A stretch of 64,000 nucleotides of DNA from CAZXYS01 sp964645005 (lineage in GTDB: Bacteria > Bacteroidota > Ignavibacteria > Kapaibacteriales > UBA2268), in NCBI GenBank assembly GCA_964645005.1, contig CAZXYS010000009.1, positions 48,221-112,220 on the forward strand, in the 5' to 3' direction. Shown here piece by piece: positions 16,090-25,136 of the stretch. The notes beneath the pieces are model-generated. The model was not told where the DNA came from, searched no databases, and worked only from the letters and a program-made list of their open reading frames with translations. Position 1 is the first letter of the stretch, and each line of letters begins with the position of its first letter. The translations under genes and the position numbers were made by a program.

Positions 16090-17019
16090 TTATTTATAAA
16101 CTTTCGTCGCAGGCAGTTTCGAGAAGACGGAGGCGCGGTCGAATTCGTCGAGGATTTCCTGCTTGAGCAGTTCGACGGCGCTGTCCGGCTGCAAGAGATC
16201 GTCGGATTGTATATCTTCTAAAACTTCATTGGCGAGATATAATGCAGGCTGCTCTATCTCATGCGACCAGGCTTTGTAATTCATTTCCATTGCAAACCAT
16301 TCGGATAACGCTACTATTGCAGTCAACGGTTGTTTGATTTCTTCGCTGTTTTCATCTGTATCTTCTTCGTCTGCAAGTTCGGCGAAAGTCTTATGATGAT
16401 AGTCGATGGCGTCGCAAAGACGGGCGGGCAAATTCCACTTTCCGGCAAGCCAGCTCCCGATTTCGCAATGGTCTGTTCCAAGCAGATGCTGTTCGGCATC
16501 TTTTAATGTTTGGGGATTGCTTTTTTGCTTCTCTATTACTTTTACGAAATCTTTAGTAAAAAATTCCATGAGTATAAGTATACCAATATCATGCATCAAA
16601 CCGGCTACGAAAGCTTCGCCGGCAAGCCTATAGCCCATTTTTCGAGCCATCACCCTTGAACCCGCGCCGCAGAATAATGAATATTCCCAGAATGCCCGTA
16701 TATCGAAAACATCTTTACGTACTTTTGAGAAAAAGCGCTGGATAACGAGACTCAACACTATTTCCTTGATGGAATCGAGTCCCAGTACCACGATCGCCAG
16801 ATCTATAGTGGAAATCCGCCGGGAAAAGCCGTAAAACGGGGAATTAGCTGCGCGAAGTACGCGGGCAGTCAGCGTCTGGTCACGCTCGACGAGCCTGCCG
16901 AGTGTTGCGGCAGGGATATCTTTATTTTCGAGGGAGCTCAGGATCTGGGATATAATATGAGGTATCGTCGGCAATTCCCTGATATTTTCGAGCTTCCTTC
17001 TTATCTTCGTATCAAGCAT
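16090..17019 (-). CDS. HDOD domain signalling protein
   Basis: The 309-aa protein begins with a typical HDOD domain (about 10–210): LPTIPHIISQILSSLEN, then RDQTLTARVLRAANSPFYG. A degenerate HD centre lies in GLMHDIGILILMEF. The C-terminal 90 residues are acidic and helical with no recognised domain. HDOD proteins act in regulation, often of motility, by protein contacts rather than catalysis. Its ATG lies 8 bp inside the fliA-like gene, so the two are translationally coupled, which supports a role tied to the flagellar regulon. Confidence 0.85.
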   Translation of the reverse strand: MLDTKIRRKLENIRELPTIPHIISQILSSLENKDIPAATLGRLVERDQTLTARVLRAANSPFYGFSRRISTIDLAIVVLGLDSIKEIVLSLVIQRFFSKVRKDVFDIRAFWEYSLFCGAGSRVMARKMGYRLAGEAFVAGLMHDIGILILMEFFTKDFVKVIEKQKSNPQTLKDAEQHLLGTDHCEIGSWLAGKWNLPARLCDAIDYHHKTFAELADEEDTDENSEEIKQPLTAIVALSEWFAMEMNYKAWSHEIEQPALYLANEVLEDIQSDDLLQPDSAVELLKQEILDEFDRASVFSKLPATKVYK

Positions 17020-17788
17020 TGTCGAATTCGTAAAGTTTTTTCTTCATATCGGAAAGCACCTGCGTATGTATCTGGCAGACCCTGCTCTCGGATACATTCA
17101 GCACCTTTCCGATCTCTTTAAAATTTAGTTCCTCGTAATAGTAAAGAGTCATAACAAGCCGTTTTCTCTCAGATAGATCCTGTAAATAATCAGTAAGAAA
17201 CCTTATTCGTTCTTCATTTTCAACAGTATCGAGGTAGCTTTCCTGAGTATCGGGGACTTCCTCAAGAATATTCATGACTTCATCATCTTCATTCGTTATT
17301 ACGGTTGGCTCGAATAGAGACATGGAAGCCTTCGCTGCGGCAGCCGCTTGCAGGTAAGAATTATATTTATCCGGCGAAATGTTTAGCTTTTCCATGATCT
17401 CTTCCTGCGTCACTTCGCGTCCCTTCTCGCTGCGCAGAGAGTCGCTCGCGTGCAGGTAATCATGCGCTTTCTTGCGGGCGGTGCGGGAAAGCCAGTCGAG
17501 CTTGCGCAGTTCGTCGCGGATCATCCCTCTGATGCGGGGAACTGCGAAGGATTCGAACTTCACGCCGCGGTCGGGCTCATATCGTTCGATAGCTTCGTGC
17601 AGCCCGATCATCCCGATATTAAGAAAGTCCTCTTCATTCAGAATGGAATTTGCCGGAAGTGATATCTGCTGCAAGACATATTTAACAAGCCACATATAAT
17701 GAAGCATAAGTTTATGCCTGTCCTCGAGGGCGCCTTCCTCTTCGTACTTCTTCCATAAAGTATTTATGTCCTTAACTTTTACTGTCAT
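17012..17788 (-). CDS. fliA: RNA polymerase sigma factor, FliA/WhiG family (sigma-28)
   Basis: The 258-aa protein has sigma region 2 (LVKYVLQQISLPANSIL to FESFAVPRIRGMIRDELRKLDWLSR, the last part being the FliA/WhiG hallmark), region 3 and region 4 with a helix-turn-helix (LNFKEIGKVLNVSESRVCQIHTQVL). FliA directs late flagellar and chemotaxis transcription in motile bacteria. It lies in a leftward cluster after flhF, flhG and a membrane protein gene, a common order in flagellar operons. No anti-sigma factor FlgM or structural flagellar gene is in the window. Confidence 0.88.
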   Translation of the reverse strand: MTVKVKDINTLWKKYEEEGALEDRHKLMLHYMWLVKYVLQQISLPANSILNEEDFLNIGMIGLHEAIERYEPDRGVKFESFAVPRIRGMIRDELRKLDWLSRTARKKAHDYLHASDSLRSEKGREVTQEEIMEKLNISPDKYNSYLQAAAAAKASMSLFEPTVITNEDDEVMNILEEVPDTQESYLDTVENEERIRFLTDYLQDLSERKRLVMTLYYYEELNFKEIGKVLNVSESRVCQIHTQVLSDMKKKLYEFDNA

Positions 17789-17834
17789 AATATCTGAAAA
17801 TTATAAAAAAGTAATTGTATAAAAATAAGAATTT

Positions 17835-18413
17835 CTACTTATTTTCATTATTTTTCTCTTCAGTTGGTAATGGTCCCTCTGGCGGTATTTCATGTCCTTC
17901 TTCGCTTTCCATTCCCCCCGAAGTTTGCTGCTGCTGAGTTTCCTGCGATTCCGTTGACGCTCTCTCTTCAGCTTTTCTTTCGTTCTTCATTTGCTCGAAG
18001 CGCGCCAGTTCTTCCTGCTTTTGTTTATCTTGCTGCCTGCGTTCTTCCTGTTTGCGTTTGCGATCGAGTTCTTTTTCCTGCTTTTTGCTTTCCGAGATGA
18101 CGTAGAAAAGTGTTATCAGCAGCAATCCCAGCGCTAAAAATATAACTATGAAGGTCAGAAACGAAATATACAGCGAATGAACTATATCACTCGTTTGACC
18201 GAAAAATTTTATTAGAAACATTATGCACGCCCCGAGAAGACTTACCTGCCAGAGCGTTCTGAACGGGAAATTTATTGAGGACTTAATATATTTCTCGCGC
18301 TGTTTATCACGCTGTTTGAGCTTTTTCTCTTTTTCTTTGCGTTCCTGTTCTTCCAGCTTTTGCTTGTCTTGTTTTGCCTGTTCCTCAGGTGATATTTTTG
18401 ACTTGGCTGCCAT
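17835..18413 (-). CDS. Two-helix membrane protein with charged coiled-coil ends, in the flhFG–fliA operon
   Basis: The 192-aa protein has a very charged N-terminal segment (about 10–45, rich in K/E/Q/R), two hydrophobic helices (about 53–72 and 80–106) and a second charged coiled-coil (108–150). It ends in a low-complexity acidic tail. It looks like an inner-membrane hairpin with both long ends in the cytoplasm. I do not recognise the family. It sits between flhG (18496) and fliA (17788), where other flagellar operons carry small accessory genes, so a flagellum-linked role is a reasonable guess from position only. Confidence 0.6.
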   Translation of the reverse strand: MAAKSKISPEEQAKQDKQKLEEQERKEKEKKLKQRDKQREKYIKSSINFPFRTLWQVSLLGACIMFLIKFFGQTSDIVHSLYISFLTFIVIFLALGLLLITLFYVISESKKQEKELDRKRKQEERRQQDKQKQEELARFEQMKNERKAEERASTESQETQQQQTSGGMESEEGHEIPPEGPLPTEEKNNENK

Positions 18414-18495
18414 GATATCTTTCCTAATCTAAAATAATTATTTAATTAATATAAATTAATAAAAAATATCTGAAATTCTTAATTTTTATTCAAAT

Positions 18496-19311
18496 TTATG
18501 TCTGAAAATTATATTCCATGTTGATTGTTTTGGCTGCAATCTTGTTTTTGAGCGTCTCTATTGCTTTTGCAGCTTCATTTTCGGGATCGATTTTCGAGAA
18601 TAGTTCCTGCCTTATAATCGATTGCCTGACAATACGATCATAAGGAACATAGCCGATGAAATCCAGCTTTATCTTCAGGAAATTATCCGTCGCCTGGTTT
18701 AGCTTTTCGCTCATGTCGCCGGCGTCTTCCATGTCGATAACGTTATTCACAAGAAGCCCTATGTTTTCCTTATCCTTTATTTTAATAAGAATTTTTATCA
18801 AGCCGTAGGCGTCCAGAAGCGATGTAGGCTCGTCGGTAATGACAACGCTGACCAGATCCGACAATCCGCAGCATTGCAGCGATTCCATTGAAACGCCGGC
18901 ATGGGTGTCTATAATAATTATATCATAATCGAATTTTGATATCAATTCGTCGTAAACTTTTTGTATAGGATTGGGATCGAAGGGTTCGTTCTCACCAGTA
19001 GCCGGCATATCCGCCAGCAGGTGGAAATTATCCGTCACGGGGAATGTCGCTGACTCGAGAGATATATTCCCCGCATATACATCTTTCAGGCGCATGGGCG
19101 GTTCAACGCCGATGATAAGATGCTGATTCGGAAAGTGCATGTCAGCATCCCAGACGAGAATCCTGCGATCCTTAGAAAGAAGGTTCGCCAGATTCGCTGC
19201 GAGCACGCTTTTGCCAACGCCGCCTTTGCCGCTGCACATTGTAATAATGTATGGTAGTTTCTTTACGTTGTCCATATTTTGTGAGGGATTGTTCGAGAAC
19301 TCTAAATTCAC
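18496..19311 (-). CDS. flhG: FlhG (MinD/ParA-like flagellar number regulator)
   Basis: The 271-aa ATPase has the deviant Walker A motif SGKGGVGKS (27–35) with the signature lysine, the switch region IIIDTHAGVS and a C-terminal helix suitable for membrane contact. FlhG controls flagellar number and the GTPase FlhF. A GTG at 19311 gives a 12-residue N-terminal lead resembling the FlhF-activating segment of FlhG; ATG 19275 would remove it. It follows flhF by 70 bp, and that gap contains a 45-nt dispersed repeat. Its minus-strand neighbours and order support FlhG over MinD. Confidence 0.85.
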   Translation of the reverse strand: MNLEFSNNPSQNMDNVKKLPYIITMCSGKGGVGKSVLAANLANLLSKDRRILVWDADMHFPNQHLIIGVEPPMRLKDVYAGNISLESATFPVTDNFHLLADMPATGENEPFDPNPIQKVYDELISKFDYDIIIIDTHAGVSMESLQCCGLSDLVSVVITDEPTSLLDAYGLIKILIKIKDKENIGLLVNNVIDMEDAGDMSEKLNQATDNFLKIKLDFIGYVPYDRIVRQSIIRQELFSKIDPENEAAKAIETLKNKIAAKTINMEYNFQT

Positions 19312-19335
19312 CCTGACGTCTGTTTAACCAAGATA

Positions 19336-19380
19336 CCTGCCCTGCTAAAGCAGGATCTAAAGACATTCGCAGGAATGACA
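19336..19380 (-). repeat. 45-nt dispersed repeat in the flhF–flhG gap
   Basis: Identical over 45 nt, in opposite orientation, to 36812–36856. It includes the small hairpin CCTGC-TAAA-GCAGG (19341–19354). It occupies most of the intergenic space between two co-directional genes, so it is transcribed as part of the operon mRNA. Confidence 0.85.
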
Positions 19381-19381
19381 A

Positions 19382-20530
19382 TTACGCACCTTTTTCTTCA
19401 TCCCCGAGCTTTGCATCCTTCGGCAGAATCGAATCCTGCAAGCGTTCATTCTTTGCAGGTTCAATATCTTCGGGGATTTGCTGCCCGTCGGTGAAATAAG
19501 CCAGCGGAACGGACTTCCTGTCGAGGGCGCAGATGATATGTCCCAGTGTCGGCGCCTCGTCGAATTTTGTAAAAATAAGTCCATTCGGGCTCATTTCGGA
19601 AAATCTGTCGATAACTTCGACGATATTTGCTTCGCTGCCTGCGGCGCTGATGACAAGATAAATTATATCTGCGCCGGCAGCTTTCACAAAATTATTTATT
19701 TCATTCAGTTTTTCCTGATTTTGCTGGCTTCTGCCTACCGTATCGATTAGAATGAAGTCTCTATCGCTTTCTTCAGCAATATATTTTGTCAATTGTTCCG
19801 GCGAAGAAGCCGGTTTGAATGGAATACCCGCGACGGAAGCCAGCGATTCCAATTGTTCCATCCCCCCTATCTTGTAAGTATCCGTGGTAATTATCTGTAC
19901 ATTCGATTTCAGTACCAATTTACAAATTACAGCAATTTTTACAAGGGTGGTGGTTTTGCCGCTGCCAGTAGGACCAATGAACATCATTACCTTTCGGCTG
20001 CCGGGTTCGCGGACCGGCGGCATGATCTTAATATGTTCGGTGAGATAGCGCCGGGCATCATCGAGCGTCTTTTTAAAATCCTTATCCTTGTTATCGGCAG
20101 CGATCTTGCCTGTGACTTTCAGCGCAAAATCCTCGCAGACATCGGCATTTCTGAGCATTTTGAAGATTTTCCCGGCTTTCGGATCGAAGGCGCCGCTGTA
20201 CTTGTACCTAACGGATTCGGAGACATCGCCGATCATATCCTTGAGCTTGTCTATCTCGCGGAAAATCTTCCCCGCCGCCTGCAGGAATTCGCCGGAAGTT
20301 TCGTCGTCGTCGGCTTCCTGCTTTTGTCTGCCGCCGTAAGGTGAAGCTGGTGTTTTTTTCGCTGGAAATTCTCGCTGTTCGTCGATGGCGGCGACGATTT
20401 CGATTTGCTCGCCGCCTTCGGGTGTTTTCAGGGTGCGGCTGGACAGAATGATAGCATTGCTGCCGAGTTCCCTGAAAACAAGCTGCTTCCCTTCTTTTAG
20501 ATTTTGCGCTTTATATTTCTTTATTTTCAT
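19382..20530 (-). CDS. flhF: FlhF (SRP-type GTPase for flagellar placement)
   Basis: The 382-aa protein has the FlhF N-terminal B domain (KIKKYKAQNLKEGKQLVFRE…AIILSSR), an N domain (about 90–170) and an SRP-type G domain. The G1 motif is GPTGSGKT (186–193); DTYKIGGMEQL, LIDTVGRS and the G4-like TKFDEA follow. FlhF sets the position of the flagellum at the cell pole with FlhG. It is the first gene of the visible leftward flagellar-regulator cluster. The absence of flhA and flhB next to it means the structural genes lie elsewhere or are missing. Confidence 0.9.
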   Translation of the reverse strand: MKIKKYKAQNLKEGKQLVFRELGSNAIILSSRTLKTPEGGEQIEIVAAIDEQREFPAKKTPASPYGGRQKQEADDDETSGEFLQAAGKIFREIDKLKDMIGDVSESVRYKYSGAFDPKAGKIFKMLRNADVCEDFALKVTGKIAADNKDKDFKKTLDDARRYLTEHIKIMPPVREPGSRKVMMFIGPTGSGKTTTLVKIAVICKLVLKSNVQIITTDTYKIGGMEQLESLASVAGIPFKPASSPEQLTKYIAEESDRDFILIDTVGRSQQNQEKLNEINNFVKAAGADIIYLVISAAGSEANIVEVIDRFSEMSPNGLIFTKFDEAPTLGHIICALDRKSVPLAYFTDGQQIPEDIEPAKNERLQDSILPKDAKLGDEEKGA

Positions 20531-20671
20531 AAATTATGAAAAAACATTTATTTAAGTTGCATTTACTAAAATCACAATAAGGAAAAACTATGCCAAATAA
20601 GCAAGTGATTTTTTATAAGAGGCTGGAATTATTGGGTGTAGTGATTATGATTAACATTATTGCAATGGCAT

Positions 20672-21535
20672 TTAGTCCACAATCTCCATATTAATATCCG
20701 CGCTTTTCACGCTGTGGGTGAGGGCACCGATAGAGATAGCATCAATGCCGGTAGTGACATAGTCGGAAAGGTTGTTGAGAGTTATTCCACCGGAAGCTTC
20801 GATGAACTTCTCATCGCCGCCGGCAAATTTCCTTATAAGATTTACTCCGCGGCGGATCATATCCGGGTCCATATTATCCAGCAGGAAACCGTCTACATCT
20901 GTTTCCATAGCTTCTTTTACCTGCTCGAGGTGGTCTGCTTCCAACTCGACTGGGATTTCAGGTGAATACTTCATTATCTTATTTATTGTTGGCATAACAC
21001 CGCCGCCTGCTTTCAGATGATTATCCTTGATGAGTATGCCGGAAGATAAATTTAGCCTGTGATTGTAACCACCGCCCATTGCAACTGCGTATTTCTCGAA
21101 AAGGCGCAGTCCGGGTGTAGTCTTTCTCGTATCTAAAATTTTTACGCCGTGTGGTTCGGCAATGTCGACATATCTGCGGGTTTCTGTGGCAATTCCGCAC
21201 ATCCTCTGCAATAGATTGAGCAAGATGCGCTCTGTGGTGAGTATCTGCATAGTGGAATCACCAATTCGGGCGATGGTGTCGCCTGAATTGACGAGGTCAC
21301 CGTCTTTGAAGAATATTTCTAATTCCGCATCACCATGATAAAAATGTCTGATGATAGGCAGACCCGCTAAGATCAAATCCTGCTGCGCGCGTATCTCGGC
21401 AGTCGAATAAGAAGCCATTTCGATCGAACCGAGGGAAGTTCTATCCCCGTCGGGTGCATCCTCCCGAAGAAATTCATCTATCTTCCATTTGATGTAATCC
21501 TCGGGAAGTTCCGTTTGTCTTGGATAAATTATCAA
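20672..21535 (-). CDS. nadC: Nicotinate-nucleotide pyrophosphorylase (carboxylating), NadC
   Basis: The 287-aa enzyme makes nicotinate mononucleotide from quinolinate and PRPP. Visible motifs are ILLNLLQRMCGIATETRRYVD, DTRKTTPGLRLFEKYAV with the quinolinate-binding Arg and Lys, NHRLNLSSGILIKDNH, and EASGGITLNNL near the C-terminus. Length is normal. Its start overlaps the stop of nadA by 4 bp, so the two steps of de novo NAD synthesis are coupled. No nadB lies next to them, so the aspartate oxidase or dehydrogenase must be elsewhere. Confidence 0.93.
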   Translation of the reverse strand: MIIYPRQTELPEDYIKWKIDEFLREDAPDGDRTSLGSIEMASYSTAEIRAQQDLILAGLPIIRHFYHGDAELEIFFKDGDLVNSGDTIARIGDSTMQILTTERILLNLLQRMCGIATETRRYVDIAEPHGVKILDTRKTTPGLRLFEKYAVAMGGGYNHRLNLSSGILIKDNHLKAGGGVMPTINKIMKYSPEIPVELEADHLEQVKEAMETDVDGFLLDNMDPDMIRRGVNLIRKFAGGDEKFIEASGGITLNNLSDYVTTGIDAISIGALTHSVKSADINMEIVD

Positions 21536-22536
21536 CTCAACTCCAGCATTCGTTCAAGAGGTTTGAGCGCGCGCAGTCTCAGATCTTCATCCATACGGAT
21601 CTGCGGCTCCATATTCTTAAGAGCGGCTATCATTTTATCTATAGTATTCAACCGCATGAACGGGCACTCGTTACAGGCACAGCCATTGAGATTCGGAACA
21701 GGGATATATTCCTTATCCGGATTCTTCTTCTCCATCTGGTGGATAACACCCGGCTCAGTGCCAATAATGAATCTTTCCTTATTGCTGGTAGCTGCATAAT
21801 TGATGATCTTAGTCGTCGAACCAATGAAATCTGCATAATCAAGTACTTTATCAGGGCATTCCGGGTGCGCTAAGAACTCCGCATCAGGATATTTGTTCAT
21901 CAAATTAATGACTTCCAACTCGGAGAACTCAATATGTACCTGGCAGGTGCCTTCCCATAAAACCATATCTCTGCCGGTTTGCTTCATTACATATTTACCT
22001 AAATGCTTATCCGGTGCGAAGCAAATTGGCGTATCTTTTGGTACGGATTCAACTATTTTCCGTGCATTGGAAGATGTACAGATAATATCGGACATTGCCT
22101 TGACTTCCGCCGTGCAATTAATATACGAGATGACAGTGTGCTCAGGGTGAGCATCCACCCATTCTTTGAATTTGTCCTTTGGCGCGCTGTCTGCAAGTGA
22201 GCAGCCTGCTTCCATGTCAGGAATCAATACCGGTTTGTCCGGGTTCAGAATCTTCGCTGTCTCGCCCATAAAATGCACCCCGCAAAAGAGAATGACTTTA
22301 TTATCAACTTCCTTAGCTTTCTGTGCCAAGGCAAGTGAGTCCCCCATAAAATCAGCAACATCCTGAATTACAGGATCCTGATAATAGTGAGCTAAAATTA
22401 CTGCGTCACGTTCTTTTTTTAATCTATTTAATTCTGCGTATTTTTTCTTTAGGCTGCCGTCGTCGTGTCCATTACCGTTTATCGTCTTTATTTCTTTCTT
22501 TTCTAATTCAGCTGCCATTTTAAAAAACACCTCCAT
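21532..22536 (-). CDS. nadA: Quinolinate synthase A
   Basis: The 334-aa [4Fe-4S] enzyme condenses iminoaspartate and dihydroxyacetone phosphate to quinolinate. The N-terminal VILAHYYQDPVIQDVADFMGDSL is the family signature. The three cluster cysteines fit the CGVHFM segment, the AHPECPD segment and the CNECPFM region. Residues 1–30 are a short polar lead. It is the first gene of nadA–nadC; the 137-bp region upstream of 22536 should hold the promoter, though no clear consensus was identified. Confidence 0.93.
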   Translation of the reverse strand: MEVFFKMAAELEKKEIKTINGNGHDDGSLKKKYAELNRLKKERDAVILAHYYQDPVIQDVADFMGDSLALAQKAKEVDNKVILFCGVHFMGETAKILNPDKPVLIPDMEAGCSLADSAPKDKFKEWVDAHPEHTVISYINCTAEVKAMSDIICTSSNARKIVESVPKDTPICFAPDKHLGKYVMKQTGRDMVLWEGTCQVHIEFSELEVINLMNKYPDAEFLAHPECPDKVLDYADFIGSTTKIINYAATSNKERFIIGTEPGVIHQMEKKNPDKEYIPVPNLNGCACNECPFMRLNTIDKMIAALKNMEPQIRMDEDLRLRALKPLERMLELS

Positions 22537-22673
22537 ATAACTATCCGGTAATAAAGAATTAGTTGTTCCATATAAACGAAGCTAAACTTAACTAATTTTT
22601 AACGATTTCGATTATGAGATGCGTCATAATTCTGTTAAAGATAAGAAAAACATCGAAAAGATTTTTAATTTTT

Positions 22674-23870
22674 TCATTCCTCATTATTCGCATCTATCTT
22701 GTCCTGAGCAATGAATATTAAGACTATGAAAAACATAGCCACTGCAGTAAATGCACCTACAACATAAGCACCGGATATACCCCAAACTGCATACACCGGG
22801 GCAACAACCAGCGGTCCGAGGGTCTGTCCCAGACGCAGCACCATACCATTAACAGACATGATTGCACCGCGTAATCTCATCGGCGCCATGCCCGAAAGAA
22901 CAGACAGCAGGCTCGGCAGATTGATCCCCTGTGCCATACCAAACAAAACTGTTGGTATCAGCAATAACCATACATTAGGAATAAATGGTATCAATATCAT
23001 TGACAGGAAATAAAATCCGCAGGCACCCTTTATCAGTGTCACTTCGTTGAATTTTCTGCTTATCTTACCCATATTCCAGGATGTGAACATTGTAGCAACT
23101 GAAGCGCTCGCCATAATTATTCCTATGATATATGGCGGCTGCCCAAATTCCTCACCAACCAAGAAAGGTATATAAGTTAAATAAGGACCATATAATATAA
23201 TGAAAGTGAAAATGCTCAGGATGAAAAGTCCGATAATTTGCTTTTTGGTTATGTAAGTAAAAGTTTCCTGAAAATAGCTCTTGAGAGTTTGCTCCTTTTT
23301 AGGTTCCGGATTCTTAAGTCCAAACAGCACAAGTAAACCTACTCCTACGCCTAAAAATGGCAGTAAAAAGGGATAATTCCAACCAATAGTTGCCAGAGCA
23401 CCGCCGAGTAAAGGATAAGATGCAGTACCTACGCTGAGGACGCTGCCATTATATCCCATAGCTGCTGATCTGTCCTTACCGGAGAAAAGATCGCCAATAA
23501 CAGTTAAATTTATCGCTCCAAGAGAAGCAGCGCCTATGCCCTGCAGGAATCTGAAAAAAACCAAAAGTGTAAAATCTCTTAAGAAAAAGCATGTACCTCC
23601 CGCTAAGCCAAACAAGAGCAATGCCGGAACCAGGATAAGCTTCCTGCCGAATCTGTCGGCTAAAACACCAAAAAAGGCTGCCAAGAAAACCCCGGGGAGG
23701 GTGAAAAATGTCACGAGAAGTCCAACCTGTTCAGTTGTTATATCAAAGTTCTTCCGAATACCGGGAAAAGCAGGGGTTATACTTGATACCCCCAGTACTG
23801 CCATCAAAGTTATGGCAAAAACGATCTGCAGATTCGGATCGTGATATAATTTCTTTACTTTCTCAGTCAT
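22674..23870 (-). CDS. MFS transporter (398 aa)
   Basis: Twelve hydrophobic helices, the motif A loop GVLADRFGRKLILVPALL and GAASLGAINLTVIGDLF identify a drug:H+ antiporter-like MFS member. It differs clearly from the MFS protein at 13015, so the pair is not a recent duplication. No neighbouring gene hints at a substrate. It is a single leftward gene with its own 5' region near 23871–23998. Confidence 0.85.
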   Translation of the reverse strand: MTEKVKKLYHDPNLQIVFAITLMAVLGVSSITPAFPGIRKNFDITTEQVGLLVTFFTLPGVFLAAFFGVLADRFGRKLILVPALLLFGLAGGTCFFLRDFTLLVFFRFLQGIGAASLGAINLTVIGDLFSGKDRSAAMGYNGSVLSVGTASYPLLGGALATIGWNYPFLLPFLGVGVGLLVLFGLKNPEPKKEQTLKSYFQETFTYITKKQIIGLFILSIFTFIILYGPYLTYIPFLVGEEFGQPPYIIGIIMASASVATMFTSWNMGKISRKFNEVTLIKGACGFYFLSMILIPFIPNVWLLLIPTVLFGMAQGINLPSLLSVLSGMAPMRLRGAIMSVNGMVLRLGQTLGPLVVAPVYAVWGISGAYVVGAFTAVAMFFIVLIFIAQDKIDANNEE

Positions 23871-23998
23871 TGATTCCTTTGCTTTTTATATAACGTACAA
23901 ATTTAGCAAATCGAATCAATGCAGCATAAATTTGATTAATTTTTGTAATTTGAATTGGACATTTATATTATTAATAATATGAATGGGAAAAAGCCTGT

Positions 23999-25090
23999 TT
24001 AATTATAATTACTCCTCACCACAGCATTTTCCCTATCCAACTCTATCGGATTTTCCTTCATCCATTCCTTAAACTTCTCTGATTTCTTCTTATTCGCCTT
24101 CATCCATTCCTTATAAGCGCTGTAATTGCCTATTTGCAGCGACCACCGGCTGTAGGCGTCGAAATGCCCGGCGTCGAGGATTTTCTTCTGATAGTCGAAT
24201 AAAGAATTATCGAAATGCTCGGTATATTTCCCCGTAAACCACTCTTCAAGGAATTTTTTGCGGAAAAACGTCACCGAATAAAAATTCATCTCATTCCCGA
24301 TATTATCTTCATACGATTTCCCTGCTTCTTTATAAGCGCTCTGGAAAACCAATCTGAAAGGCTTGTCCGCGATAGTCATTTTTCTATTCGTTCTGATTTT
24401 CAAGCCGGTAAGCTTGTACTGCCTTTCGCCCTGCATAAAATCAAACAGGGCGGTGCTGTATGACCCGTAGAGAATGCCGCTAATCTCTTCTATTTTGCGG
24501 GTATCTTCGGACAGCAGTTGGAATAGCTCGCCATAGATTATCCCCCACATCCTCTCGGCGGTTTTAGCGTAATGCTTCGCCAATCGATAATAATTCTTAG
24601 GATACATAGGATCGACCTTGATACCCTGTTCCCAGTAGCCTACGGCGCGTCTCAACCTTTCTCTGCCTAATTCCGTTATGCCAAGTTCCTGGTAGAGTCT
24701 TCCGGAATTGGGGAATTTCTCCAGCCCTTCATTATAAACATCGATAGCCGCTTCTTTTTCGCCTACAAAATCATGCGAATTACCAAGTATCTGATAGACC
24801 ATATCGAAGACCTGCTCATGATCTTTCAGGGAATCCAGCAATTTTATTGCTTTCTCATAATTTTCCAGCTTATAATGACAAAGCGCTTTTTCATAAGGGT
24901 ATAGGATAGCAGCCGAATCCAGGGCTATAGCGCTGTCCAGCTTGTCTATAGCTCTGTTATAATTGCCCTTGTTCATCTCTTCGATAGCCTGCATCCCGAT
25001 CTGATAGGCTTTTCTTTGCTCATCAGTCTGGCAATTCAGAGCATAAGCCGTTACAATTAAAAGAATTATCACACCAATTACATATTTCAT
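23999..25090 (-). CDS. Secreted TPR-repeat protein
   Basis: The 363-aa protein starts with a hydrophobic export signal (VIGVIILLIVTAYALN). A Cys follows at residue 20, but Asn at -1 makes a lipobox doubtful. Residues 30–190 contain about four tetratricopeptide repeats (for example NKGNYNRAIDKLDSAIALD, KLENYEKAIKLLDSL and REAVGYWEQG-like units). The C-terminal half is charged, with no recognised domain. TPR proteins of this kind usually scaffold envelope complexes. It lies 46 bp downstream of purH on the same strand, but a functional link is not evident. Confidence 0.75.
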   Translation of the reverse strand: MKYVIGVIILLIVTAYALNCQTDEQRKAYQIGMQAIEEMNKGNYNRAIDKLDSAIALDSAAILYPYEKALCHYKLENYEKAIKLLDSLKDHEQVFDMVYQILGNSHDFVGEKEAAIDVYNEGLEKFPNSGRLYQELGITELGRERLRRAVGYWEQGIKVDPMYPKNYYRLAKHYAKTAERMWGIIYGELFQLLSEDTRKIEEISGILYGSYSTALFDFMQGERQYKLTGLKIRTNRKMTIADKPFRLVFQSAYKEAGKSYEDNIGNEMNFYSVTFFRKKFLEEWFTGKYTEHFDNSLFDYQKKILDAGHFDAYSRWSLQIGNYSAYKEWMKANKKKSEKFKEWMKENPIELDRENAVVRSNYN

Positions 25091-25136
25091 AAAAACTTTT
25101 TCCGTTTTTGAGACATGCTCTAACTATAATGACTCA

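Noticed and set aside
16090..20530. Reading the FlhG gene as the cell-division regulator MinD
   Set aside because: The order flhF–flhG–fliA and the FlhF partner directly upstream make the flagellar reading much stronger.
20590..20694. 34-codon hydrophobic rightward frame (MPNKQVIFYKRL…)
   Set aside because: It has a fair GGA upstream box, but overlaps the end of nadC antisense and has no other support. It might be a small membrane peptide, yet I cannot back it.
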